From: Neisseriales bacterium
GTDB taxonomy: Bacteria; Pseudomonadota; Gammaproteobacteria; Burkholderiales; Q3-R57-64
Length of the DNA stretch: 64,000 bases
NCBI GenBank assembly: GCA_016699915.1
Contig: CP064990.1
Span: 372,001-436,000, forward strand
Direction: 5' to 3'
A model generated the notes under the pieces. The model was not told where the DNA came from. It worked only from the letters and a program-made list of their open reading frames with translations, and ran no database searches. Position numbers and translations under genes: made by a program. Positions 30,091 to 43,144 of the stretch are shown here, in pieces; the first letter of the stretch is position 1, and every line of letters begins with the position of its first letter.

Positions 30091-30923
30091 AGTAACGAAT
30101 CAGATAAATATTGACCCACGCTGACGCGTTCTTTATTTGCGAGGTCACGCTCCGTGCGTACAGCTACAAAGCTATTTTGTCGTAGCATGGTTCGTACAGC
30201 TTTGCCTTGCGAAAAACCATGTTCTAGTACTAACCAACCCTTATTGACTAAAAAGTGTGGTGCTTGATGAATAATATGCGCTAAATGCGCCAAACCATCA
30301 CCGTAATCGGTTAAGGCATCTTGTGGCTCAAAACGTAAATCACCCATTTTTAAATGCGGATCATGCGCTGCAATGTAGGGTGGATTAGCGACAATCATAT
30401 CAAATTTTGATGGTTTTAAGGAAACGGGTTCAAACCAATGACCTAGCATAAAACGCACTGTTGCATGCAAAGTTCTGGCGTTTTGCATAGCTATTTTTAA
30501 AGCTTGGGCACTACAATCTATTGCGCTAAGCTGCCAAATTGGCTCTTCCAATGCTAGCGTAATGGCAATGATGCCACTACCAGTACCAAGATCCAAAATG
30601 GTTTTTGCTGATGCCTTATTGAATAAAGACAGTGCTGTATCAATGACTAGCTCGGTATCAGGACGCGGTATTAACGTAGCAGGACTAACCAAGAATGGAC
30701 GTTGATAAAATTCACGCATGCCGATTAAATAGGCAATCGGTTGACCCATTTGTCGCGCTTTAACGAATGCTTTAAAATGTTGCTGTATTTTTTCAGGAAC
30801 GCTATTTTGATCTTTTGCAACCAACTGTGCATGTGTTAGTTGGCTGACATGTTGCAATAACAGACGTGCTTCATGTCTGGGTAAATGTGTATTTGTTAAG
30901 AGCTCACGAAAGGTAATGGTCAT
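30078..30923 (-). CDS. prmC: Peptide chain release factor N(5)-glutamine methyltransferase
   Basis: PrmC methylates the GGQ glutamine of release factors RF1 and RF2. The 281-residue protein has the N-terminal helix bundle (ARLLLQHV...), QPIAYLIGMREFYQRPF, LDLGTGSGIIAITLA for AdoMet binding, and the catalytic NPPYI in MIVANPPYIAAHDP. It usually sits next to prfA. Here no prfA is adjacent, and alr follows with a 13-base overlap. It diverges from the HIT gene, with 59 bases between starts. Confidence 0.95.
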   Translation of the reverse strand: MTITFRELLTNTHLPRHEARLLLQHVSQLTHAQLVAKDQNSVPEKIQQHFKAFVKARQMGQPIAYLIGMREFYQRPFLVSPATLIPRPDTELVIDTALSLFNKASAKTILDLGTGSGIIAITLALEEPIWQLSAIDCSAQALKIAMQNARTLHATVRFMLGHWFEPVSLKPSKFDMIVANPPYIAAHDPHLKMGDLRFEPQDALTDYGDGLAHLAHIIHQAPHFLVNKGWLVLEHGFSQGKAVRTMLRQNSFVAVRTERDLANKERVSVGQYLSDSLLCAP

Positions 30924-30982
30924 CGTACAATGATATGATTGGTCATGACACGCCGATTGCTAAATATCCAATAGGAACAACA

Positions 30983-31297
30983 ATGAGTCAATGTATTTTT
31001 TGTCAGATTTGTGCGTGCGAAATACCTAGCAAAAAAATTTATGAAGACGAGTTATTTTTTGCTTTTCATGATATCCACCCCATTGCACCGACACATTTTT
31101 TGGTTGTGCCCAAAAAACATGTTGCTTCACTCCTAGAATTGACCACATCCGATGCAGATTTTTTAGGGCGTTTACTGTTACTTGCTAAAACGCTCGCTAT
31201 GCAAAATGGTTTAGAAGCGGGGTTTAGAACCATCATTAATACGGGATCTAATGGTGGGCAGGAAGTCATGCATTTGCACTGCCATATTACAGGGTAA
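30983..31297 (+). CDS. hinT: HIT-family (HinT-like) nucleotide hydrolase, short C-terminus
   Basis: HinT-type HIT proteins cleave adenosine phosphoramidates. The ATG at 30983 has AGGAAC upstream and gives MSQCIFCQI, the normal start with the zinc-like CxxC. The active site is HLHCHITG. Family members usually continue about ten residues after this motif with a glycine-rich GG-R tail. Here TAA follows directly, so the C-terminus is cut to 104 residues. The rest, including FHDIHPIAPTHFLVVPK and INTGSNGGQEVMH, is intact, so activity may remain. Confidence 0.85.
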   Translation: MSQCIFCQICACEIPSKKIYEDELFFAFHDIHPIAPTHFLVVPKKHVASLLELTTSDADFLGRLLLLAKTLAMQNGLEAGFRTIINTGSNGGQEVMHLHCHITG

Positions 31298-31336
31298 GTT
31301 CAAACAAAGTATTATGTAATTGGGCTATCCTGACTG

Positions 31337-31801
31337 CTATAGTGCCTCAATCGAGACAGCTGTATGCCCTTTTTCAACAAATCCTAACTGATGTGCTGCG
31401 GCGTAAGATAGGTCAATAATACGTTGTTTTTTGAACGGTCCTCTGTCGTTAATGCGTACGATAATGGACTTACCGTTGTGTAAATTCGTGACTTTTGCAT
31501 AGCTTGGAATGGGCAATGTGCGGTGTGCTGCTGTCATTTCATGCATATCAAAACGTTCGCCCGAAGAAGTTTTTTTCCCATGAAAATAAGAGCCGTACCA
31601 AGAAGCTTCACCTTTTTTACAATAAGGCTTAGCTGGATCTGGATGATCTGCTTTATGCATTGTGGTGGGCAATTGATCGCTACATGCATCATCTGTGGCA
31701 CCTACTGGCACCATAATAGTCAGATACAATAGGACACAAATGATCCATTTTTTTTGTGGTTGGACACAACAGGTAAAGCGAAGGCAATTGGCTAGGCGCA
31801 T
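31337..31801 (-). CDS. rlpA: RlpA-like septal/cell-wall protein (DPBB domain)
   Basis: The double-psi beta-barrel domain is plain: GEASWYGSYFHGKKTSSGERFDM..., AHRTLPIPSYAKVTNL, and VRINDRGPF with the conserved Asp, then IIDLSYAAAHQLG. RlpA proteins are septal lytic transglycosylases or cell-wall binding proteins. No C-terminal SPOR domain is present. The start is unresolved. The frame is open to an ATG at 31948, whereas 31801 gives a shorter leader with a hydrophobic segment WIICVLLYLTIMVPVGA. No lipobox cysteine is clear. Confidence 0.75.
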   Translation of the reverse strand: MRLANCLRFTCCVQPQKKWIICVLLYLTIMVPVGATDDACSDQLPTTMHKADHPDPAKPYCKKGEASWYGSYFHGKKTSSGERFDMHEMTAAHRTLPIPSYAKVTNLHNGKSIIVRINDRGPFKKQRIIDLSYAAAHQLGFVEKGHTAVSIEAL

Positions 31802-32027
31802 AACATAGCGCCAACCTGGGGCGATAACATAGCCTGCCTTAAACAAAGCAGATCTTAAAAATTCAATAAAGCGTGATAAGTAGATTGTTTTGATGTGGAT
31901 CCCTAACTGGCGACCCATAAAGCATAGTTTCTTAATAGCTAAAACCATTTAGAGTTGTTAACGACTCGGCAATTATCCAGATTTTAAGCAAAAAAAGCAA
32001 GTGTTGCATAACGGATTCATAAACTGG

Positions 32028-33116
32028 TTACAAGTTGAATAAGAAATGCATAACATCGCCATCTTTTGGTAAATAATCTTTGCCTTCAGTGCGCATTTTA
32101 CCATGTTCTTTGGCGCCTTGTTCGCCACCATATGCGATAAAGTCCTCAAAAGCAATTGTTTGTGCTCGGATAAATCCTTTTTCAAAATCAGTGTGAATAA
32201 CACCAGCGGCTTGGGAAGCTGTCCATCCAGTTGGGATAGTCCATGCACGTACTTCTTTGGGACCCGCTGTAAAATAGGTTTGTAATTTTAACAGTTGATA
32301 GGCTTCACGAATCAAGCGGTTCAGGCCAGGTTCAGTAAGTTGCATGGCCGACAAAAAAACTGCCTTATCTTCATTGCTTAAATCAGCAATTTGTTCCTCT
32401 ATAGCTGCACATAACGCAACAGTTGGAGTATGATCTTGCTGTGCTTTTTCTTGGAGTTGTGCTAGGAGACTATTGTCTGAAAAACCATCCTCTGCCACAT
32501 TAGCGACATATAAAACTGGTTTTAAGGTGAGTAAACCAAACGGTTTTAATAGCCGCTTTTCTTCGTTGTCAAAGCTAAGCTGCCGCAACCATTGTTCAGC
32601 GTTGAGCGCCTGTTGCGCTTTATGGAGCACCGCATAAAGAGGTTGATTAGTTTGCGTGGTATTTCGATTGCCTTTACATTGATGTAATGCTTTTTCAATC
32701 ATGACTAAGTCAGATAGCATTAGTTCTAAATGGATGGTGTCTATATCAGCAACTGGATTAATCTGATTGGCAACATGCAGGATGTTGGGATCCTCAAAAC
32801 AACGCACAACATGGATAATGGCGTCGGTATTGCGGATATTTGCTAAAAATTGGTTGCCCAATCCTTCGCCTTGGGAAGCGCCAGATACGAGTCCTGCAAT
32901 ATCAACGAATTCTACGGTAGCAGGTTGTATTTTTTGAGGATGTACAATATGAGCAAGCATTGTTAAACGTTGATCAGGTACTTCAACAATACCGACATTC
33001 GGGTCAATCGTACAAAATGGATAGTTCGCGGCACTGACACCGGCTTGCGTTAGCGCATTAAACAAAGTTGATTTGCCAACGTTGGGTAATCCTACAATGC
33101 CACACTGTAAACCCAT
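32028..33116 (-). CDS. ychF: Redox-regulated ATPase/GTPase YchF (Obg family)
   Basis: YchF is a universally conserved P-loop protein that binds ATP and associates with ribosomes. It has [18 protein letters not shown] (P-loop, residues about 7-24), [19 protein letters not shown] for switch II, a coiled-coil middle, and the TGS domain near [25 protein letters not shown]. The start chosen is the ATG at 33116 giving [11 protein letters not shown]; the frame is open to 33152, overlapping pth. About 362 residues is the family length. Confidence 0.95.
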   Translation of the reverse strand: MGLQCGIVGLPNVGKSTLFNALTQAGVSAANYPFCTIDPNVGIVEVPDQRLTMLAHIVHPQKIQPATVEFVDIAGLVSGASQGEGLGNQFLANIRNTDAIIHVVRCFEDPNILHVANQINPVADIDTIHLELMLSDLVMIEKALHQCKGNRNTTQTNQPLYAVLHKAQQALNAEQWLRQLSFDNEEKRLLKPFGLLTLKPVLYVANVAEDGFSDNSLLAQLQEKAQQDHTPTVALCAAIEEQIADLSNEDKAVFLSAMQLTEPGLNRLIREAYQLLKLQTYFTAGPKEVRAWTIPTGWTASQAAGVIHTDFEKGFIRAQTIAFEDFIAYGGEQGAKEHGKMRTEGKDYLPKDGDVMHFLFNL

Positions 33117-33148
33117 GATGGATTCATGCCTTTCGCAAAAATAAAAGA

Positions 33149-33754
33149 TCAAACGATCCTATTACTACGTTTTGATGCGTCGCTATGCAGGATTTGAATA
33201 GCTTTATCCATATTATCAAAAATAAGAGGCAGTGCAGCTAATGCATCAGAAACAGCATGGGTCAACTGCTGTTTTTCCATGCCGGAAGGAATGCTAAGCA
33301 CATAATCTTTCATATCTTCTTGTTTGTGGGTGGGTTGAATACCAAGGCGCAAACGCCAAAAATGGTTGTTGCCCAATTGAGCGATAATATTTTTTAGGCC
33401 GTTATGCCCATTATGCCCACCACCATATTTAAATCGTGCCATGCCAGCTGGAAAATCTAATTCATCATGTAGGATGAGAATGCTGTCAATAGGGATTTTA
33501 TAAAAGCGCACCAAGGCAGATACTGCCTGGCCGGACATATTCATGTAAGTGGTTGGCTTAAGCAGCCAATGGCCAGCTTGATCAGGTTTTGCTACATGAG
33601 ATAACTGCGCAAAAAACTGATGTTCTGTTTTCCAAGCTGGGGCAGCTATGGCAACATGCCACGCATCTAAGAGCCAACGCCCAACATTATGCCGAGTTAA
33701 AGCATACTGTTTGCCAGGGTTTCCCAACCCAACAATGAGACGAATAGCAGGCAT
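33149..33754 (-). CDS. pth: Peptidyl-tRNA hydrolase
   Basis: Pth recycles peptidyl-tRNA released from stalled ribosomes. The 201-residue protein starts [22 protein letters not shown] with the catalytic His in [13 protein letters not shown] supplies the substrate-binding Asn, and [10 protein letters not shown] carries the catalytic Asp. It lies in the rplY-pth-ychF cluster, 32 bases before the ychF start, and all three are likely cotranscribed. Confidence 0.96.
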   Translation of the reverse strand: MPAIRLIVGLGNPGKQYALTRHNVGRWLLDAWHVAIAAPAWKTEHQFFAQLSHVAKPDQAGHWLLKPTTYMNMSGQAVSALVRFYKIPIDSILILHDELDFPAGMARFKYGGGHNGHNGLKNIIAQLGNNHFWRLRLGIQPTHKQEDMKDYVLSIPSGMEKQQLTHAVSDALAALPLIFDNMDKAIQILHSDASKRSNRIV

Positions 33755-33793
33755 ATTGTTTTACAAATTACCAACGACTCCAATCAGGTTGGA

Positions 33794-34447
33794 TTAATTG
33801 TCGGCTTTGTCATCACTTTTGACAGTTTCAGCTGTTGCGGCAGTATCGGTAGCGGTTGCCTCAATTTCTTCTGTCATACTGGATTTATTGGTTGTAGAAG
33901 CAATGATAGTGTCGTCCCCTCGCAGTAAATCAACGAGCTCCGTGCCTTCTGGTACAACTAGATCAGAAAGACGCACCACTTCACCAGCGTTGATTTGAGC
34001 TAGATCTACCTCAATGAAGGTTGGCATTTTGCTAGGAAGTGCCCGCATCTCTACTTCATTGAATAAATGCGTCACCCGATGGCCTTGTAGTTTAACAGCG
34101 GGTGATATATCTTCATTAATAAAATGTAGCGCAATTTTAAGTTGCATTGCTTTTTTCAAATCAACACGTTGAAAATCAATATGTTGCAATTGTGGCTTAA
34201 AAGGATGCATCTGAAATTGTCGCACAATAACCGATTCGGTTTTGTCATCCAATGTCATAGAAATGACAGAACTATGAAATGCTTCATTTTTAAGTGCGTA
34301 GTAGATTTCTTTATGATCAAGTGCAATAGCAGATGCTGGCTGGTCGTTGCCATATATCACTGCAGGTATTTGACCTGATCGACGCAGATAGCGACTTGCC
34401 GAAGTGCCAGACTTGTTGCGATGGGTTGCTGTGAGCGTAAATTCCAT
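33794..34447 (-). CDS. rplY: Ribosomal protein bL25 (Ctc, long form)
   Basis: bL25 binds 5S rRNA. The 217-residue long form includes the N-terminal RNA-binding domain (GTSASRYLRRSGQIPAVIYG, RQFQMHPFKPQLQHIDFQ) and the Ctc C-terminal domain with AEVEVDLAQI-like LAQINAGEVVRLSDLVVPEG. A Thr/Ala/Glu-rich tail follows. It precedes pth and follows prs on the same strand. Confidence 0.94.
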   Translation of the reverse strand: MEFTLTATHRNKSGTSASRYLRRSGQIPAVIYGNDQPASAIALDHKEIYYALKNEAFHSSVISMTLDDKTESVIVRQFQMHPFKPQLQHIDFQRVDLKKAMQLKIALHFINEDISPAVKLQGHRVTHLFNEVEMRALPSKMPTFIEVDLAQINAGEVVRLSDLVVPEGTELVDLLRGDDTIIASTTNKSSMTEEIEATATDTAATAETVKSDDKADN

Positions 34448-34476
34448 ATTAGTAGCCTATTTTAAAATGAGATGGT

Positions 34477-35460
34477 TCATGAAGTTTGTGTTTCGACGGC
34501 CAGTGTTTTTTCGTTAAAAAGATACGATACTGATTCTTCATTACTAATCCGTCGTAGGGTCTCAGCAATCAAACCAGCAACCGATACCACACGAATGCGA
34601 TCGCATGACCTGCCTTCGGCGCTCAGTGGAATAGAATCGGTCACCACGACTTGATCAATATCTGAATGCGCGATGAGCGTAATGGCTTGACTGGAAAATA
34701 CCGCATGCGTAGCATAAGCTAGAACATGTTTTGCCCCTCTTTCCTTCAGGGCATTGGCGGCTTTACAGAGTGTTTTGGCTGTGTCAATCATATCATCCAC
34801 AATGATGCAGTCACGGTCAGCAATGTCTCCAATGACATTCATTACTTCTGCTTCATTGGCATTGGGGCGACGTTTATCAATAATTGCCAGTTCTGCATTG
34901 ATTGCTTTGGCAGTGGCTCGGGCTCGTGCAACTCCACCAATATCTGGACTCACGACAACAAGATTCTGCAAACGTTGCGCTGCAATATCCTTTAAAAAAA
35001 CGGGTGTTGCATACACATTATCTACCGGGATATCAAAAAATCCTTGTATTTGGTCAGCATGCAGATCAAGCGTGAGCAAACGGTCAATGCCCGAAGAAGT
35101 GAGCATATTGGCTACTAATTTGGCAGTAATGGGTACACGTGCTGAGCGAGGGCGCCTATCTTGACGTGCATAGCCGAAATAGGGAATAGCGGCAGTGATA
35201 CGACCCGCTGAGGCACGTTGCAGCGCATCAGCCATGGTCAATATTTCCATGAGATTATCATTAGTCGGTGCACAGCTCGACTGCAGGATAAACACATCTC
35301 TGCCGCGCACATTTTCTAATAGTTCAACCGACACTTCGCCATCCGCAAAACGACCCACTGCAGCACGTCCTAACGAAATATCTAAGTGCTGCACAACTAA
35401 ATTCGCTAATTCTGTGTTGGCAGAGCCTGTGAATACCATTAAGTTGTCATAAAGTGTCAT
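34477..35460 (-). CDS. prs: Ribose-phosphate pyrophosphokinase
   Basis: Prs makes PRPP from ribose 5-phosphate and ATP for nucleotide, His and Trp synthesis. The chosen start (ATG 35460) gives [19 protein letters not shown], as in betaproteobacterial Prs; the frame is open to 35481. Features include [18 protein letters not shown], the signature [20 protein letters not shown], and [14 protein letters not shown] for PRPP binding. Length is 327 residues. It follows tRNA-Gln. Confidence 0.96.
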   Translation of the reverse strand: MTLYDNLMVFTGSANTELANLVVQHLDISLGRAAVGRFADGEVSVELLENVRGRDVFILQSSCAPTNDNLMEILTMADALQRASAGRITAAIPYFGYARQDRRPRSARVPITAKLVANMLTSSGIDRLLTLDLHADQIQGFFDIPVDNVYATPVFLKDIAAQRLQNLVVVSPDIGGVARARATAKAINAELAIIDKRRPNANEAEVMNVIGDIADRDCIIVDDMIDTAKTLCKAANALKERGAKHVLAYATHAVFSSQAITLIAHSDIDQVVVTDSIPLSAEGRSCDRIRVVSVAGLIAETLRRISNEESVSYLFNEKTLAVETQTS

Positions 35461-35488
35461 ACATAATCCCACGTCTTTCAAGATAAAC

Positions 35489-35563
35489 TGGCTGGGGAGG
35501 CAGGGATTGAACCTGCGAATGCCGGAATCAAAATCCGGTGCCTTACCACTTGGCTACTCCCCA
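35489..35563 (-). tRNA. tRNA-Gln (anticodon TTG)
   Basis: The minus strand folds as a 75-base tRNA with encoded CCA. The acceptor stem is TGGGGAG with CTCCCCA. The anticodon stem CCGGA/TCCGG encloses TTTTGAT, anticodon TTG (reads CAA). The T arm is GCAGG-TTCAATC-CCTGC. It sits between ispE and prs, the placement usual in betaproteobacteria and Pseudomonas. Confidence 0.97.
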
Positions 35564-35564
35564 A

Positions 35565-36407
35565 TTATTCGTTGACCCAATCAACCAAAGGGTGTTGCGC
35601 AAGGCCGCGGGCGAGATAACTTTTCCAATTACCTTGGCAAGCTACCACCACACGTTGAGCAACTGCTTTATATGCGCAAGCCAAAAATACACAGCTACCT
35701 GAACCAGTCATTCGTGCTGTGCCGTATGCCGATAATGCCAACATTGCCTGATCCACGATTTTATACTGGTTTCGTACGACAGATTCTAAATCATTCACCC
35801 ATAAATTCGGCGTTAATGGGTTGGGTATTATTGCTGGTGCCGTGCGTCTTGTCAATTTCCATTGTTGAAACACGGTTTTTGTACTGATTGAAATAGGTGG
35901 GCACAGTAGCGCATACCATTTTTTTGGCAATGTGCATGCTGTTAATTGTTCACCAATACCCTCTCCGATAGCGTTTTTCCCAAAGATAAATACGGGTATA
36001 TCGGCACCAAGCTTTATAGCAAGCTTCATCAACGCATTTCGTGATAAATGGGTTTGCCATAGATGATTTAATGCAATTAATGTGGTAGCCGCATCGGAGC
36101 TTCCTCCTCCTAAACCACTACCTATGGGAATGCGTTTAATAAGGCGAATAAAAGCACCTTTTTTAGTGCCTGTTGCTTGTTTTAAAAGATTGGCAGCCCG
36201 TATTACTAAATTGTGATCAAAGGGGATATTGGCTACAGGTGTTATAAGTTTGATCTCGCCTTGTGGTTGTATGGCAATGTCCACGCTATCTGCAAGGTCA
36301 ATGAACTGAAAAATCGTTTGAATATTATGATAGCCATCTGGACGACAATTAAGCAGGGTAAGCGTCAAGTTTAATTTGGCTGGCGCATCAAATGATTGAA
36401 AAAACAT
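35565..36407 (-). CDS. ispE: 4-diphosphocytidyl-2-C-methyl-D-erythritol kinase
   Basis: IspE phosphorylates CDP-methylerythritol in the MEP isoprenoid pathway. The GHMP kinase motif is IPIGSGLGGGSSDAATTLIALN, the N-terminal part reads SFDAPAKLNLTLTLLNCRPDGYHNIQT, and a C-terminal ARMTGSGSCVF is present. The ATG at 36407 gives the usual 280 residues. The frame is open to 36443, but that adds an atypical leader. A lolB gene, which I recall between mutM and ispE in relatives, is absent. Confidence 0.93.
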   Translation of the reverse strand: MFFQSFDAPAKLNLTLTLLNCRPDGYHNIQTIFQFIDLADSVDIAIQPQGEIKLITPVANIPFDHNLVIRAANLLKQATGTKKGAFIRLIKRIPIGSGLGGGSSDAATTLIALNHLWQTHLSRNALMKLAIKLGADIPVFIFGKNAIGEGIGEQLTACTLPKKWYALLCPPISISTKTVFQQWKLTRRTAPAIIPNPLTPNLWVNDLESVVRNQYKIVDQAMLALSAYGTARMTGSGSCVFLACAYKAVAQRVVVACQGNWKSYLARGLAQHPLVDWVNE

Positions 36408-36566
36408 CGCACTTATGCTTCTTTCCACTATCCAACTTGGCATTATTTTACGCTATTTGTAATGACGACACACAGGCATGGCATCGACTTTTACTTGACT
36501 TATCCTTAAAAGTTCACTAAAAAATTGATTACAATGCACGCTGTAAGTTGATTGCGTTCAATAACC

Positions 36567-37389
36567 ATGCCTGAATTACCAGAAGTCGAAACGATATGTT
36601 CCGCACTTGCAAAGCGCGTCGTAGGGCTTTTCATCAAACAGGTAGTATTACGCACTGCCAAATTACGCCAATGTTTACCACCATTGGATGATTTATTGCC
36701 AAATAGTCAAATATGCGCTGTTGCGCGCCGCGCTAAATATTTATTGATCACATTAGATCGCGGTACACTGATTATCCATTTTGGTATGTCAGGCAGATTA
36801 CGACTTATGCCGGACTATTATGCACCAACCAAACATGATCACATTGATTGGATATTATCTAATCGCACGGTCTTGCGCTTTAATGATCCGAGACGTTTTG
36901 GGGATGTTGTATGGAGCGAACAAGACCCTTTTCATCACCCTTGCTTGGCGAAATTAGGGCCAGAACCACTTAGTAGCACTGCTCATGCTGCGGATTATTT
37001 ATCGTGCCCAGCATAAACGCTCTGCAATCAAGGTATTGCTGTTGGATCAATCTTTTATAGCAGGTATTGGCAATATTTATGCAAGTGAGATATTGTTTAG
37101 GGCAGGTATTCATCCGGCAAAAGTTGCCAATACCCTCTCTTATTTACAATGGCGCTTACTGCTGAACTCAATACGCTTTATACTCAAACAAGCTGTCCAA
37201 TCAAAAGGTAGCACTATACGCGACTTCTTGTCTGTTGAAGGTCAGCTGGGCAATTTTCAGCATCAACATAAAGTTTATGGCCGCACGAACCAGCCTTGTG
37301 TAAGGTGTAAAAAGCCGATACAGAGCTTGATACAACAAGGGCGAAGTAGCTTTTATTGTCCACACTGCCAATTGTTGAAAATGAAATAA
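36567..37389 (+). pseudogene. mutM: Formamidopyrimidine-DNA glycosylase, frameshifted
   Basis: MutM removes 8-oxoguanine. The N-terminal half, MPELPEVETICSALAKRV, carries the catalytic Pro and Glu, and the frame runs to 37016 (ending LSCPA then TAA). The rest continues in the next frame from about 36990: YRAQHKRSAIKVLLLDQSFIAGIGNIYASEILF, then the zinc finger CVRCKK...CPHC. The break is around 36996-37006, in GCGGATTATTTATCG, needing one base fewer or two more. Both halves are otherwise complete with about 274 codons in total. It may be a recent inactivation or a sequencing error at a T-run. It diverges from ispE. Confidence 0.85.
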
Positions 37390-37404
37390 GGCAGATCTTC
37401 CTGT

Positions 37405-38214
37405 TTAGGAAGACAGTGTACCCGGTATGGCATATATTTGTTGGCTTGCAAGATCAACTGCCACGAGTTGTTTACCCCAAACACATCCTCCATCAATAGC
37501 TAATGCGTGGTTGCTAGCAAAAGGACCAATAGCTGACCAATGTCCAAATACAACAGTGTAATGTGCTGGTCGAATGGTGGGTAACGCAAACCAAGGCACT
37601 AATCGTGATGGCATTTCTTCAAGGGTACCTTGATAAGAAAAGTCTAATTTGCTTTCATGAGTGAGGCAGCGCATGCGTGTTGTGACGTTTATTGTTTTTC
37701 TAAAGCGACGTATCCTATCGGTAAGCTGTTGGCAGTGAATCACTTTATTGCTGTAAAGTTGCATGAGAAAATGTGGATAGGTTGGACTTTGTAAACATTC
37801 GTTGACTTCTTGCGTCAGTTGGTGAGCCTGATCAACAGACCATTTTGGTAATAAGCCAGCATGAACAATGAGTGTATTGCCTACTTCTAACAGAAGTGGT
37901 TGATGTCTAAGCCAGTTTAGCAGCGATTGACTGTCCTTCGCGAGTAAAATATTGCTTGATGTATCTTCTTGTTCAAGCTGGCTGTAGCCTATTGACGAAG
38001 CCAAAAGATGGAGATCATGGTTTCCGAGCACTGTTTGAACACACCGATCATGATCTTTTACCCATCGCAATACTTCCAAGGACTGCGCACCACGATTAAC
38101 CAAATCACCCGTTAGCCAAAGCGTATCTCGCCCTGGATTAAAAGCGATATGCTGTAATAGCTGCATGAATGTATCAAAGCAACCATGAATATCGCCAATT
38201 GCATAGTCTGCCAT
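37405..38214 (-). CDS. apaH: Diadenosine tetraphosphatase
   Basis: ApaH hydrolyses Ap4A symmetrically to ADP and decaps NpnN RNAs. The 269-residue protein has the metallophosphatase signatures YAIGDIHGCFDTF, WLTGDLVNRG, TVLGNHDLHLLA and FGHWSA. A DGGCVWG segment near the end is typical. It converges on mutM with 15 bases between the stops; a TCTTCCT/AGGAAGA hairpin spans the gap. Confidence 0.94.
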   Translation of the reverse strand: MADYAIGDIHGCFDTFMQLLQHIAFNPGRDTLWLTGDLVNRGAQSLEVLRWVKDHDRCVQTVLGNHDLHLLASSIGYSQLEQEDTSSNILLAKDSQSLLNWLRHQPLLLEVGNTLIVHAGLLPKWSVDQAHQLTQEVNECLQSPTYPHFLMQLYSNKVIHCQQLTDRIRRFRKTINVTTRMRCLTHESKLDFSYQGTLEEMPSRLVPWFALPTIRPAHYTVVFGHWSAIGPFASNHALAIDGGCVWGKQLVAVDLASQQIYAIPGTLSS

Positions 38215-38340
38215 GTTGTATTAGTAATAATTTTCCATCCTAAACCCGCAATCTTACAAAAGAAACGTAAAGGATGATACTTAAATTGTATTGGTTATCG
38301 TATATGCTACCCTGCAAGTTCATCTTTTGAAGAGAATCAA

Positions 38341-38707
38341 TTGATAAAAGATGGTTATATGACCAACCCTTTTTCTCCTATTTTGCGTATTCAAGCAGTG
38401 CTTTGTCGCAGTAAACTTTATTTGTCAGCAGCAATATTGCACATAGGTGATTGACAGCTTGAGACTATCTCCCATTGTGTGCGTTATGCAAGATCAGTTG
38501 ATCAAATTAGAGCCAACTGAATTTCGCTTACTACATTTTTTAATGAAGCATCCGGATCGTCTATACCGTTACACACGATTGACTGATCAAATATGGGATG
38601 GTCATATTTTTGCGAGCGAGCACACAATTATTAACAGTGAACTAGGAAAGGGAGCCGATTTAGTTTACGATTTCTTTATATCGCAAACTGAAGAAACCAA
38701 TGAATAG
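38341..38707 (+). pseudogene. phoB: Remnant of a PhoB-like response regulator
   Basis: Two fragments in different frames match a PhoB-type regulator. From 38350 DGYMTNPFSPILRIQAVLCR resembles the end of the receiver domain (K/N-P-F-S-P...RI-AVLRR) and stops at TGA 38452. From about 38459 LRLSPIVCVMQDQLIKLEPTEFRLLHFLMKHPDRLYR reads as the OmpR/PhoB winged helix, continuing IWDGHIFASEHTI; the sequence then diverges from the usual VDVHIRRLRK. Most of the receiver domain is absent. This is decayed DNA, though a 86-residue frame from 38447 remains open. Confidence 0.7.
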
Positions 38708-38708
38708 A

Positions 38709-38864
38709 TTACTTAAGTTTGGTTTCTTTGTACAGCACATGTTTACGTGCTACAGGATCAAATTTTTTGATCTCTATTTTTTCGGCTGTTGAGCGTTTGT
38801 TCTTCGTGGTAGTGTAAAAATGTCCTGTGCCAGCACTGGACTCAAGCTTGATTTTATCCCGCAT
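38709..38864 (-). CDS. rpmG: Ribosomal protein bL33
   Basis: This 51-residue gene reads [20 protein letters not shown], then [20 protein letters not shown] and ends YKETKLK. It is a standard zinc-free bL33 without the CxxC pairs. It follows rpmB with a 34-base gap on the same strand, and its stop is next to the decayed regulator fragment. Confidence 0.95.
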   Translation of the reverse strand: MRDKIKLESSAGTGHFYTTTKNKRSTAEKIEIKKFDPVARKHVLYKETKLK

Positions 38865-38898
38865 GACAGCAACTCTCTATGAGATGGCGACGATGAAA

Positions 38899-39132
38899 CT
38901 ATTTCATACCCTTCAAACGCAAGTGTGACAATACGGCATCAATGCCTAATTTATCAATCAAGCGTAGACCAGCGGCTGATATACAAAGACGAACCCAGCG
39001 GTTCTCACTTTCTACCCAAAGCCGGTGTGATTGTAGGTTGGGCAAAAACCGTCGCTTTGTTCTGTTATGTGCATGAGAAACGCGACATCCAACCATTGGC
39101 TTTTTGCCAGTTATTTTGCAGCACTGTGTCAT
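38899..39132 (-). CDS. rpmB: Ribosomal protein bL28
   Basis: The 77-residue protein has [40 protein letters not shown] and [20 protein letters not shown], all standard for bL28. It is the first gene of an rpmB-rpmG operon, the usual order. The cysteine near the N-terminus (QCCKIT) is common. About 190 bases of gene-free DNA separate it from pyrG on the other strand. Confidence 0.95.
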   Translation of the reverse strand: MTQCCKITGKKPMVGCRVSHAHNRTKRRFLPNLQSHRLWVESENRWVRLCISAAGLRLIDKLGIDAVLSHLRLKGMK

Positions 39133-39316
39133 AACTAAACCTTACCTTGCGCCAAAATAAAAATGAATCCACATTCTATCATAAACTTAGCAGTCAGTGC
39201 GATATCCATGTCTTTAGAAATTTGGTCAGTTGAAGCGGGCTTAGTTTAACGTTACAATGCTGACAGATTACCTCATTTACTTTATTTTGAAGTGCTTTAG
39301 TGATGTTTATACATAA

Positions 39317-42586
<3,270 letters not shown>

Positions 42587-42658
42587 CAAAAGACCAAAAC
42601 TAACATAGCACAGCAACAGATTCAGTATAAGGTAGCTGTTGTTACCTAAATTTAGGCT

Positions 42659-43009
42659 TTAGGCTGAAAACGATGAACCACAACCACAGGTGGTAACAGC
42701 GTTAGGGTTATGGATGACAAACTCTTCACCTTCTAGGTTTTTTTGATAGTCAATTTCTGCGCCAACTAAATACTGGTAGCTTATCGAATCAATTAAAAAT
42801 GTGATACCTGCTGACTCAATAGAAACATCGTCATCATTCACCATTTCATCAAAGGTGAAGCCATACTTAAAACCAGCACATCCACCCCCGCTTACAAACA
42901 CACGTAACTTTAGAGCAGGATTGCCTTCATCAGTGATCAATTCTCGTACTTTACTACAGCAGCTATCTGTGAATTTAATGGATGTATTGACTGTATCAGT
43001 TGTATTCAT
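42659..43009 (-). CDS. erpA: Iron-sulfur cluster insertion protein ErpA
   Basis: ErpA is an A-type carrier that delivers Fe-S clusters to apoproteins. Of its 116 residues the three cluster cysteines are in [11 protein letters not shown] and TTCGCGSSF. The fold motif [11 protein letters not shown] precedes them. Length and motifs match ErpA rather than IscA. A CCTAAATTTAGG palindrome (42648-42659) overlaps its stop region, and ftsB converges from the other side. Confidence 0.92.
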   Translation of the reverse strand: MNTTDTVNTSIKFTDSCCSKVRELITDEGNPALKLRVFVSGGGCAGFKYGFTFDEMVNDDDVSIESAGITFLIDSISYQYLVGAEIDYQKNLEGEEFVIHNPNAVTTCGCGSSFSA

Positions 43010-43144
43010 TAACAGGGTTCCTTCAGGTATTTTGTGCTATCCAATTTATCCTATTTTAACACTAAAACCATCTGTAACATAAACTGCACACATTGAGTCA
43101 GGATTTTTGTTACCAAAATAGCCAAGATTATAAAAATAGGCTGC

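Noticed and set aside
37396..37413. TCTTCCT/AGGAAGA hairpin as terminator between mutM and apaH
   Set aside because: Only seven pairs, no T-run on either side and partly inside the apaH coding end.
42648..42659. CCTAAATTTAGG as an operator
   Set aside because: It is a short AT-rich palindrome at the erpA stop between convergent genes, where no promoter is needed.
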